From Conchocele bisecta (lineage: Eukaryota > Mollusca > Bivalvia > Lucinida > Thyasiridae): DNA of 64,000 nucleotides. Shown one piece after another: positions 22,982 to 32,157 of the stretch (positions within the stretch are counted from its first letter, which is position 1; each line of letters starts with the position of its first letter). Made by a program: the position numbers and the translations under genes. Under the pieces are notes generated by a model. That model saw only the letters and a list, made by a program, of their open reading frames with translations, made no database searches and had not been told where the DNA came from. Where the stretch lies: contig CM055279.1 of the NCBI GenBank assembly GCA_029237695.1, positions 22,261,919-22,325,918 on the forward strand, read 5' to 3'.

Positions 22982-22990
22982 TATTTATAA
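22982..22990 (+). promoter_or_regulatory. Possible TATA box of the TRIM-like gene
   Basis: TATTTATAA lies about 60 bp upstream of the ATG at 23052, leaving room for a short 5' UTR. The sequence is AT-rich, so a chance match is quite possible. Confidence 0.35.
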
Positions 22991-23051
22991 GGAATTAGTG
23001 TTCAGTTTAAATATTTAGGGTACTATTTAGTTTAAAGTTTAAACATTCAAC

Positions 23052-24773
23052 ATGACATGTGTCGGGAGCTCAAAAGACGCTGATCATACATCGGAGAAAG
23101 TTCTGTGTGACCCGTGTGAACACGCCGGTCTGGTTATGGTAGCGGCCAAGTATTGTAAACAATGTGAGGAGTATATGTGCACGCCATGCACCACAATGCA
23201 CGGAGGTTTTAAACTGGCGCGAGATCATATACTGGAGTCAATTCCCGCTCTGCCATCTGCTGGACAGGTTGATGCACGAAAGTGTTTTCCATCTTACTGC
23301 GCCGACCACAAGGATAAATTGATGGAACTATTTTGTGAGAAACACGATGCAATCTTCTGTGATTCATGCAAGTTTACGCAGCACAGGAAGTGCGAGGTGG
23401 CGTCGGTACATGCTATGGCAAAGGCGGCTACATGCGGGCAACAACTCACCACTGCCCTGGACGCCATGATCGAGCTGAAAGCGAAACTTGAAAATATAAA
23501 GACGGAGAGGGAAAACGGTATTGACGCCTTGAAGCGCATGGAAAAGTCGTGTGTTGCAGAAATCAAAGCCTTCAAGGCTAAGTTACTCGAAATGGTGGAA
23601 CGTCTAGAAAAGGAAATTCTGGCCGATGTCAATAATTTAATTGAGAAAGAGCTGGGCTTCCTGCGGGGACACGTTGGTGCGTGTGATGTTCTGCTACACC
23701 AGGTAAACACTGACGTTAACGACGCCGACGAGACGAAATCAGCCGCTGACGGTTTGTCAAGTGTTCTGATTGCTAACAAATTACGCGCTAAACGACATAG
23801 TACGGCCTTAACTATCGCCGATATAGAAACAGAATCGTACCGGGCCGACATTAACTACATTCCGTCGCTGTGTCTGGTCGGTATCCTGACTCGTGTCGAC
23901 AGGTTCGGGGAATTGCAAGTCACTCCAGCAACGTCAATATCGCATTCAATATGTCCCCTGTCTACACCGACGTCATATACCGATATGCACGTTGATTCTG
24001 TAATGAATATAAACGTTCCATCTACATGCATAAGCGGGTCCACGATCCTGCCCGATGGACAGGCTATATTAGTTGCAAATTTAAATAAGCAGGTGATTCT
24101 CCTCGATAAAATGTTGTCCCTGAAATCAACACTGAGTTTACCAGATAAGCCCTGGGACGTGGCTGCCGACGGCACCGACGACGTCATAGTGACAATGCCC
24201 GATAGTAAGAAGCTGCAGTGGATCGGCATAGGCAGCACGCTCCTGGCTGGCCGCACCGTCACCACCAACTTTAAGTGCTACGGTGTGGCTGTCCAGGCCG
24301 GGGAGATTTACACCAGCGTGTGTAGGGATGGCGGAGGCGGTGGCCACGTCCTGGTGCTAAATAAAATTGGGGCGGTGACACGGACGGTTGGGCTGCATGT
24401 CAGTGGTAAAGACAAGTTCGCATGGCCGTTCTACATAACTGTGAATCCGCGAGGCTCGGTGTACGTGTCCGACTGGAAATATAATCGTATAACGTGTTTC
24501 ACTGCTACTGGCGATGTCATGTACGACGTTAAACATAACGAGATACGTCAACCACTCGGCATGTCTCTCGACGAGAACGACAACCTTTTGGTTTGTAGCG
24601 AAGATACCAATGACATTCACGTCATCAAGAAGGATGGAAGTTACCACGGGGTGTTCGCGTCGTCCACTCATGGCTTGGTGAACCCGTCCTCCGTATCGTA
24701 CAGACGTTGTGACCAGTCGCTTATTGTGACAATGGGGAACTCGCCCAGTTGTGTGGCATACACATTAAAATAA
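23052..24773 (+). CDS. TRIM-like protein: two B-boxes, coiled coil and NHL-type beta-propeller, no RING
   Basis: An intronless 573-aa frame. B-box 1 spans about residues 19-59 (C19, C22, C35, C38, C43, C46, H50, H59). B-box 2 spans about 83-114 (C83, H86, C95, H98, C103, C106, H111). A charged helical segment at about 120-220 is the expected coiled coil. The C-terminal half (about 300-573) has propeller-like strands such as GSVYVSDWKYNRITCF and NDNLLVCSEDTNDIHVI, typical of NHL-type blades. No RING finger precedes the B-boxes, so self-contained E3 ubiquitin ligase activity is not expected; a scaffold or ligand-binding role is an inference. The start context CAACATGA has A at -3. Relatives of this intronless type are abundant in bivalves. 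The frame is intact and lies between transposon remnants. No close poly-A signal AATAAA was seen; ATTAAA overlaps the end of the frame. Confidence 0.88.
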   Translation: MTCVGSSKDADHTSEKVLCDPCEHAGLVMVAAKYCKQCEEYMCTPCTTMHGGFKLARDHILESIPALPSAGQVDARKCFPSYCADHKDKLMELFCEKHDAIFCDSCKFTQHRKCEVASVHAMAKAATCGQQLTTALDAMIELKAKLENIKTERENGIDALKRMEKSCVAEIKAFKAKLLEMVERLEKEILADVNNLIEKELGFLRGHVGACDVLLHQVNTDVNDADETKSAADGLSSVLIANKLRAKRHSTALTIADIETESYRADINYIPSLCLVGILTRVDRFGELQVTPATSISHSICPLSTPTSYTDMHVDSVMNINVPSTCISGSTILPDGQAILVANLNKQVILLDKMLSLKSTLSLPDKPWDVAADGTDDVIVTMPDSKKLQWIGIGSTLLAGRTVTTNFKCYGVAVQAGEIYTSVCRDGGGGGHVLVLNKIGAVTRTVGLHVSGKDKFAWPFYITVNPRGSVYVSDWKYNRITCFTATGDVMYDVKHNEIRQPLGMSLDENDNLLVCSEDTNDIHVIKKDGSYHGVFASSTHGLVNPSSVSYRRCDQSLIVTMGNSPSCVAYTLK

Positions 24774-24849
24774 TGTTGTACACGTGTATACAGCTAACGA
24801 ATTGTCATGTGAGGTACCGAAATCACATACATTTTACAAACTAGCTCAT

Positions 24850-25337
24850 ACTTACATACAGTACAGTAGCGCTTTTCTGCTCCTTACCTATTTGTATATA
24901 CTAATATCGTATACATATCGTAAGCGTATAGTATTGGTATATTTAATGAGCATATCGTATGATCATATAATATTGGCATGTTTGTACCGTATCATCGTAT
25001 AGTACAAACGTACTATACGAATATTATACAAACATACGATATCCGTTCGTATATACGATATATATCCGTACGGATATGGTATGAATATACCATAATCTGG
25101 TATGTTTGTACGATACAAACGTACCATAATTATACACATGTATACAACTCGTATAAACGTACGATTTGAATGATATATCTATGCGATATTGGTTGGTATG
25201 TACGGTACAAACATACCGTACGTTTATACTATATGCATATCGTATAGAAAACATATCGTATTGGTATAGTATACGTATAGTATTGGTATAGTACGTATAG
25301 TTGACCTGCAGAAAAGTGCTACTGTATGTACTACAGT
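24850..25337. mobile_element. Fold-back MITE with CGTATAG-rich interior (R7)
   Basis: Outer arms carry TACATACAGTACAGTAGC with TTTTCTGC (from about 24852) and the inverse GCAGAAAAGTGCTACTGTAT (from about 25308). The 430-bp interior is a patchwork of CGTATAGT, ACTATACG, ACGATATCC and GGTATAGTA words that pair with one another. A partial copy (TATCATCGTATAGTACA..CGATATCCGTTCGTATATAC) lies at about 30437-30560. Confidence 0.65.
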
Positions 25338-25402
25338 GCAATCTCTCTAAACCGGACACCCTGGGAGCTCCCCAGGGTGTCCGGCTTAGAGATGATGCAC
25401 TG
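25334..25402. mobile_element. Fused pogo/Tigger-like ends forming a hairpin
   Basis: CAGTGCAATCTCTCTAAACC, GGACACCCTGGGAG and the inverse CTCCCCAGGGTGTCCGGCTT, AGAGATGATGCACTG face each other with no spacer. A further end, GTGTCCGGTGTAGAGAGGTT, lies at 25440-25459. Related single ends are near 315-345, 21520-21545 and 22838-22858. The motif resembles pogo-class inverted ends; the family call is an inference. Confidence 0.5.
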
Positions 25403-25682
25403 TAAACCCATCAAAATTACCCTCACACGGGTTCCATCGGTGTCCGGTGTAGAGAGGTTCTACATGTATGAAGTATTTTGCCAATTACAGCGGGATACAC
25501 ATTCACAGGTATCTAAATTTATAAACTTTTCCCTATTTTCTCATGAAAGTATATTTTGCACCATTCATTTCAACCGTCTCGACTAGACTTGATGAGACGG
25601 TTCAAATGAGCGGTCACAACACATACAAAAATAGAGAAAATATTTAAAATTTTCAGCGAAAAAGGTTTAAAGGACGTCGACT

Positions 25683-27130
25683 CATATGGGGCTTATGTTG
25701 TGACCAGTGTATATCCTGATCAGTCTGTGCATCTGTACAGTCTGACCAGGATGTGGCTACGACTGGAGGAATGGGGTTTATGGGTGTTGTGACCAGTGCA
25801 GATCCAGATCAGTCTGTGCATCGGTACAGTCTGACAAGGATGTGGCTGTGACTGGAGAAATGGGGCCTATGTTGTGACCAATGTAGATCCGGATCAGTCT
25901 GTGAATCTGTACAGTCTGACAAGGATGTGGCTGTGACTGGAGGAATGGGGCCTATGCTGTGACCAGTGTAGATCCAGATCAGTCTGTTAATCTGTACAGT
26001 CTGACAAGGATGTGGCTGTGACTGGAGGAATGGGGCCTATGTTGTGACCAGTGTAGCTCTTGATTAGTCTGTACATCGGTACAGTCTGATCAGGATGTGG
26101 CTGTGACTGGAGGAATGGGGCCTATGTTGTGATCAGTGTAGCTCATGATTAGTCGGTACATCGGTATAGTCTGATCAGGATGTGGCTTTGACTGGAGGAA
26201 TGGGGCCTATGTTGTGATCAGTGTAGCTCATGATTAGTCGGTACATCGGTATAGTCTGATCAGGATGTGGCTTTGACTGGAGGAATGGGGCCTATGTTGT
26301 GATCAGTGTAGCTCATGATTAGTCGGTACATCGGTATAGTCTGATCAGGATGTGGCTTTGACTGGAGGAATGGGGCCTATGTTGTGATCAGTGTAGCTCA
26401 TGATTAGTCGGTACATCGGTATAGTCTGATCAGGATGTGGCTTTGACTGGAGGAATGGGGCCTATGTTGTGACCAGTGTAGCTCTTGATTAGTCTGTACA
26501 TCGGTACAGTCTGATCAGGTTGTGGCTGTGAGTGGAGATCCAGATCAGCCTGTGTATCTGGCAGTTTGGTCATGATGTGGCTGTGGCTGGAGGAATGGGG
26601 CTTATGTGTGTTGTGACCAGTGCTGATCCAGATCAGTCTGTGCATCTGTACAGTCCGACAAGGATGTGGCTGTGACTGGAGGAATGAGGCTTATGTTGTG
26701 ACCAGTGTATCTCTTGATTATTCTGTGCATCGGTACAGTCTGATCAGGATGTGGCTGTGACTGGAAGAATGGGGCCTATGTTGTGACCAGTGTAGCTCTT
26801 GATTAGTCGGTACATCGGTACAGTCTGATCAGCATGTGGCTGTGACTGGAGGAATGCGGCCTATGTTGTGACCAGTGTAGCTCTTGATTAGTATGTACAT
26901 CGGTACAGTCTGATCAGCATGTGGCTTTGACTGGAGGAATTGGGCCTATGTTGTGACCAGCGTAGCTCTTGATTAGTCTGTGCATCGGTACAGTCTGATC
27001 AGGATGTGGCTGTGAGTGTAGATCCAGATCAGCCTGTGCATCTGACAGTCTGATCATGATGTGGCTGTGGCTGGAGGAATGAGGCTTATGTGTGTTGTGA
27101 CCAGTGTAGATCCAGAGCAGTCTGTGCATC
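25683..27130 (+). repeat. 85-bp tandem array derived from the R2 repeat, about 16-17 copies
   Basis: CCTATGTTGTGACCAGTGTA, GCTCTTGATTAGTCTGTACA, TCGGTACAGTCTGATCAGGA and TGTGGCTGTGACTGGAGGAA recur; starts at 26041, 26126, 26211, 26296 and 26381 give a period of 85. Copies between about 26120 and 26450 are almost identical (recent expansion). Outer copies are diverged and keep GATCCAGATCAG instead of CTCTTGATTAG. Confidence 0.88.
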
Positions 27131-27389
27131 TGTACATTTTGACCAGGATATTGCTATGACTGGAGGAATGGGGCTTATGGGTGTTGTGAGCAGCGTAGAT
27201 ACAGTTCACCCTGTGCATCTGCACAGTCTGATCAGGATCTGCAATGTTCGCCATTCCATCAGTAAATCAGCCTCCATGTTTCTAACAAGCAATGTAGATC
27301 ACTATCAGGTTACATAAGTGTGTTAATTTATCAGGATTACTCTGGTCACAAATACCATAAGTCCCATTATTCCTGTCACAGCCACATAC
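27131..27389 (+). repeat. Diverged R2 copies beyond the 85-bp array
   Basis: TCTGCACAGTCTGATCAGGA, TCTGCAATGTTCGCCATTCC and CTCTGGTCACAAATACCATA give the ordinary dispersed form of R2 adjoining the array. Confidence 0.55.
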
Positions 27390-27827
27390 AAGGTGTATGA
27401 TCACGTGGTTACAACAACAACATCAAGTACTGAAACTTACAGAAGCCCTCCGATTCAAAGTACGTATTCTTTTATTTTGTCCTTATTATATAACGGATTT
27501 TTATGAAATATGGCGCATCAAACGCCTCTTGTTAAGTTGCATTTGGTTGTCGGGGTAATTTGTCACAAACTTCTGTCGTTTTTGCGAAGAATCGGTTTCC
27601 GTGTCTACTGACACGGATATCGATTCTTCGCAAAAACGACAGAAGTATGTGCGGAACTCCCGGGACTACCAAATGCAGCTCATGAAGACGTGTTTGCTGC
27701 GCCATATTGCATCACAATCCGTTGCATATTAAGGTAAATATCAAATAATACTTACTTTGGAGTGGGCGCGCTTTCAACACTTTCAGCCATTGTTGTTGTT
27801 GTTGTAACCACGTGATCATGCACCTTG
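27390..27827. mobile_element. Fold-back element R6, full length
   Basis: Begins AAGGTGTATGATCACGTGGT TACAACAACAAC and ends with the inverse GTTGTAACCACGTGATCATG CACCTTG. The centre is a strong hairpin (CTTCTGTCGTTTTTGCGAAG at about 27571-27590 and CTTCGCAAAAACGACAGAAG at about 27625-27644). The two halves are diverged reverse complements over the whole 438 bp. No coding region. Confidence 0.75.
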
Positions 27828-28480
27828 ACTTATATGCAAGGAAACTGTTTAAACAGATTAGCAAACTATTTGAATTGTTGATATGAATCGTATTTCCGAA
27901 CCCAATTGTTCACAGGTGTCACCTGAAATAAAATATGATTAGCAAAATATTGTTCATAGATCTAATTCAAAAAAATAACTAGCCTTGCAAAAACGTTTTG
28001 ACAATTGTGTAACAAAAATGTATATGCAAACTATTTTCCCTGTTTATCACCGATTCTGATTTTATACATCTTTTTGAAATTCAAGCAAATGAAATTGTGC
28101 AATTGGTTTATATAAGTAATTTGGTGTGCACGTATAGAAAATAAACATACCAAATGGACAAATGAATTTGAGGCAGACCCGGATAATCGCAGACAAAGAT
28201 GAAACATATTTATAATAAAATATTGTGTAACTATAGATTCGTAGCTTATTTCTGAAGAAAACAGTAGCTATGATTCACCTACGGTGGCACAGAGTGGACA
28301 TGGAAATATTGTTTACTATTTCGTGCACACTTGATAGCTATTGCGTGCGCACGCAATAGCTATCGCGTGCGCACGCAATACTAAAAATTGTTTATGTGTC
28401 CCCTCTGTGCTACCGTATTCACCTAACAAGAATCTGAAATGTGGATATAAAACCGTTATTAAAAGTACATGCCCTATCAG
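27828..28480. other. No gene seen; GC-rich palindrome at 28329-28380
   Basis: The stretch is AT-rich without a recognised family. ATAGCTATTGCGTGCGCACG, CAATAGCTATCGCGTGCGCA, CGCAATAC form overlapping palindromes of GCGTGCGCACGC at 28340-28379. Confidence 0.45.
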
Positions 28481-28885
28481 TAGACACAAACTGTTCTTTA
28501 TATGAATTAAATAAGTGTATACTTGTGTCACTCTTCCACCAGTTCTAAATATTACGAGTGCCGGCTATACAGCTACATTCCTTTAGTAATATTTATTGTA
28601 CTGATAGTGACTCGCGGTGGTATCGGGCTATTTTCATATACAAATGAGGCATGATATTATTTTCATTATTTATACTAATTAAATGCGTTACCCGAAATAA
28701 TAATATTTTCGAGAGATTCTAAAGTATGATAATTGCACATCAAAAAATAAATACAGAGAATAACTAGTAATGTCCGTTAACATTTTACGGAAACACGGTT
28801 ATCGCCCCTGATATCAGTGTGGAATTTTACGGCTGACATAAAATGTATAATAATGCCAATCATTACGTTGGGTATTGTGACAATC
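28481..28885 (-). mobile_element. R4 (TTAA MITE) copy, reverse orientation
   Basis: Reads as the complement of R4: CAAACTGTTCTTTATATGAA, CCACCAGTTCTAAATATTAC, GACTCGCGGTGGTATCGG, ACGGTTATCGCCCCTGATAT and ACATAAAATGTATAATAATG. Confidence 0.65.
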
Positions 28886-29180
28886 ACACTTTACCATACA
28901 GGCCTGTGTTTAACTTTTGTTTTATTAGTTACATCATTTCCAAGATATCTGGCCAGGCTTCGGAGTCAATTTCCATTTTTTTCTTTTTTCGTTTTGTTTA
29001 TTTGACTCCTCCCACAGCTCCTCTACCCCCTCCCCCCTCCCCCCCCCCCCCCCCCCCCCCGTTAAATTTCCTAAAATGCCTTGTTATTGTAAATAATTAT
29101 ACAATATAACGTATTGTTCATACATGGTTAGGTTGGATTTATTTAAGAAAGTTATGTAGATGAGGGAATAGAGTCAAAAT
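28886..29180. other. No gene seen; long C tract
   Basis: A pyrimidine-rich block ends in a C run at about 29027-29060. The remainder is unassigned. Confidence 0.45.
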
Positions 29181-29249
29181 ATTATGTTGAGATATGGAGA
29201 AGATGGTTTAGTGAATAATTGAGCAACACATGTACATGGATTATACATG

Positions 29250-29612
29250 TAGTAAGTAGGAATAGTTTTCTGTGAGAGGTAAAACAGCTACATGTATATA
29301 TCCCGTCAACACAGTGCGTACATGTATGTGCCGTGAAACACGGTGTCGTCAAACATTGTTGATATCCTGTCAATACGACCTAATAACTGCGTATGAATAT
29401 GTGCGGTGGCTGGGGTTATTTTTTTTGCATTTTAAAGCTATTGTTAGGTGTTGACGGGATAATAAAATAGAATAGTAGGTTAGTGCCGTGAATGGGAAAA
29501 ATATCTGGCACGGCACGGAAACGGAATGTGCTCGGCAAAGCCTCACCCATCCCGTTTCCTAAGCCTTGCCAGATATGTTTTCCCATTCACGGCACTAACC
29601 TACTATTCTCTC
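29250..29612 (-). mobile_element. Repeat family R5 with a 141-bp hairpin
   Basis: The hairpin 29470-29610 has arms starting AATAGTAGGTTAGTGCCGTG and AATGGGAAAA and ending with the inverse. Its flank (GGTGTTGACGGGATAATAAA, TATTCATACGCAG in complement, CCGTGAAACACGGTGTCG) matches 62010-62160 in the opposite direction. No product is encoded. Confidence 0.65.
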
Positions 29613-29696
29613 AATGTATGGGCCCGGTGTTGGAATTACATGTACACGTACCTTGTTGTATCGTATGGAGCCCTGCAGGAGACGTAGCATTCTTGT

Positions 29697-30047
29697 TTTT
29701 ATTAATTCATTGCCACGAAATAACAATTCGTTCCCGCAATTTAACAATTCGTTCCGACGAATTAACAATTCGTTCTCTCGAAGTAACAATTCGTTCCCTC
29801 AATTTAACAATCGTTCCCACGAAATAACAATTCGTTCCCACGGGAACGAATTGTTAATTCGTAGAAACGAATTTTTATATCGTGGGAACGAATGTTAAAT
29901 TGAGGGAACGAATTGTCATCTCGTGGGAACGAATTGTTAATTCGAGGTAACGAATTGATATATCGTGGGAACGAATTGTTAATTCGAGGGAACGAATTGA
30001 TATATCGAGGGAACGAATTGTTAAATTTTGTGGGAACGAATTAATAA
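29697..30047. mobile_element. Foldback (FB)-type element R8 built from TTCGTTCCC subrepeats
   Basis: The left arm is a tandem of AACAATTCGTTCCCTCAATT-type units of about 19-21 bp. The right arm is the same in reverse (GGGAACGAATTGTTAATTCG). They meet at about 29838-29850. Related elements lie at 56625-56892 and 62850-63140. Internally subrepeated inverted arms are characteristic of FB-type elements. Nearby words (GGAGCCCTGCAGGA) recur next to the other copies and may mark the element edge. Confidence 0.75.
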
Positions 30048-30247
30048 TAAAAAAAATCCATGGGCTACGTGGTATCGCATATATTGTGTTTGTATAATGG
30101 ACATCAAACTTGACCCAAAAAATAAGATTTCCCACGTATATTTAAACGTCCAATGTCGTATATTGCTGAAATTATAATTTAAAAACTTTTTTTCGGAGGA
30201 AAATGACGATGCTATAAAGAGGGGTAGGGTAATACACTCCCGCCTAC

Positions 30248-30430
30248 GATTCGCTTACCAAGAATTGCAATCCAGCGGTCCTTGAATTGCAATTCGTCGC
30301 CTCTGAAATTGCAGTCTAATTGCGGTCCAATCGCGGTCCCGTTTTTGCGGTCATTCTTTCGCGATACCGTTTGTGCGGTCATTCTTTCGCGTTCCAGTTT
30401 GTGCGGTCATTCTTTCGCTATTTGCGGTAA
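30248..30430 (+). repeat. About 28-bp tandem repeat and AATTGCAA words
   Basis: TTTGTGCGGTCATTCTTTCG recurs three times at about 30335-30420, preceded by AATTGCAATCCAGCGGTCC and AATTGCAATTCG. No family recognised. Confidence 0.6.
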
Positions 30431-30436
30431 AAACTT

Positions 30437-30560
30437 ACCGTATCATCGTATAGTACAGTTTGTTTACATTATACAAACGTACTATACGAATATTAAATAA
30501 AAACATACGATATCCGTTCGTATATACGATATATCCGTACGGATATGGTATGAATATACA
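30437..30560 (+). mobile_element. Partial R7 fold-back MITE
   Basis: TATCATCGTATAGTACA, ACAAACGTACTATACGAATA and CGATATCCGTTCGTATATAC match 24990-25080. Confidence 0.5.
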
Positions 30561-30671
30561 GTGGGTCATCGTGCGGTTAAAATATACCAATGCACCGGTT
30601 CATTTCGCATGTAAACATCCGGTTTTCATTTCGATCATCTGCCACAATTTTCAGTTATTCAAAATGAATAA

Positions 30672-31098
30672 ATTTTCAGTCATCTGAGATATTTTCGGGC
30701 AAAATAAACATTAATTCACCATTAATACACATATTTATTGTCATTATTATACATTTTATATCAGACGTAAATTTCCACACTGCTATCAGGGGCGATAACC
30801 GTGTTTCCTTAAAATGTTACCAAGACATTACTATTTATTTTTTGATGTGCAATGATCATACTTTATAATCTGTCGAAAACATTATTTTTTCAGGGAATCA
30901 CATTTAATTAGTATAAGTAATTAAAAAATATCATGCCCCATTTGCCTATGAAAATAGCCTCATATCACCGCGTTTCACTTATCAGTGAAATAAACATTAC
31001 TAAATGATTATATCCATATAACGGGCACTCGTAATGTTTAGAACTGGTGGAATAGTGACAAAATTATACACTTATTTAATTCCTACAAATAACTGAGA
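30672..31098 (+). mobile_element. R4 (TTAA MITE) copy at the left edge of retrotransposon B
   Basis: Carries CAGTCATCTGAGATATTTTC, GGGGCGATAACCGTGTTTCC, ACGGGCACTCGTAATGTTTA and ACACTTATTTAATTCCTACA. It stops short of the expected right terminal repeat, next to the ATAC target site of element B. Confidence 0.6.
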
Positions 31099-31102
31099 AT
31101 AC

Positions 31103-31458
31103 TGTTATATTTTGAACATTGGACCGTACGGACGACACACTCCATACGCTGTATCTATGCATAATCGATGCGCCATCAGTAGCGATGTCCGTAATTGTGC
31201 GGCAATTTATGACGATTCCATTTGATCAAGGCCAAAGTAATTTTACAAACTCATTCACTGCATTAACTCTTTATTACAAGACAACTTATCCACATGTTGG
31301 TAGCATGACTTAAAATATTCGTATAATAACACTTAAACTGTTTGCCGAACGTTATAATGGTTAAGTACAATCTAATTCATTTCTTTTCCTCTATTCCAAA
31401 TTATAGTGTTTCCCATGGAATATATTTAATTGAATATAAATACATAGCTCAATGTATA
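31103..31458 (-). repeat. Left LTR of element B, first part
   Basis: Begins TGTTATATTTTGAACATTGG. Identical but for one substitution seen with 47026-47381. Ends AATGTATA, where element A is inserted. Confidence 0.9.
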
Positions 31459-32157
31459 TGTCATAGGTTGCAATTCCTGTTGTATTGTATCAGATTGTAT
31501 TACATTGTATTGTACTGTATTATTCAGTAGTCTATTATATTGTATTGTATTGTATCGTAGGTTGGTAATATGTGGTCGTGTAGTTGCCTAGATATGTGGA
31601 AAATAGGTTGAGCTGCCTTCAGGTCACGTGGGGTGATAATTGCACAATGCATGCCTTTCCCCGCGCTTCATTGCACTCGCCGTTTCTACTTCGTAGAGTC
31701 GACACATCACTATTGTACATGTCTTGATATCTATTTTATATATATATTACAGGTGGGTTTGATTGTGTAACATATTGTAATGAAATCTACTTTACATTCT
31801 ACATGTACGGTATTGTTTATGCAACTGCAAGACGACTCAGTATTGTATTGTTTATTTGATATCGCGTTACCGTGAACCGACTTCTATGTTGTGTATGTCA
31901 TTTGTGTAAGCATGGCTACACCTGTGCATATACACAGGTGTATTCATGATTACATAAGATTGCACTCGCCGTTTCTACTTCGTAGAGTCGACACATCACT
32001 ATTGTACATGTCTTGATATATATATATTACAGAATACAGTCATAATCATCATCATCGCCTGTGTTGTGGTCCATTAGAACCCGTGATAAACAATAGGGTA
32101 TAGTGGGGTATACGTTGACAACCCTACACGCCTTGCCTAGCAGGCAACCCTGTTACA
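31459..32157 (+). repeat. 5' LTR of element A, with an extra 280 bp
   Basis: Compared with the 3' LTR it contains an extra segment between two direct repeats (31671-31752 and 31960-32032), which share TTGCACTCGCCGTTTCTACT and GTACATGTCTTGATAT. About 205 bp of sequence unique to this LTR lies between them. TGTATTGTAT microsatellite words occur at 31478-31560. Confidence 0.88.

Noticed and set aside
23294..24671. Minus-strand frames of 100-185 codons opposite the TRIM-like gene
   Set aside because: They are antisense shadows of a well-supported plus-strand coding region.
26430..27254. Similar 66-71-codon minus-strand frames (MHRL..YTGHN)
   Set aside because: They are translations of the 85-bp tandem repeat and keep open only because the unit lacks stops in that frame.
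29595..30135. Frames with NNSFPRINNSF-type repeats
   Set aside because: They translate the TTCGTTCCC subrepeats of the foldback element and carry no independent evidence of coding.
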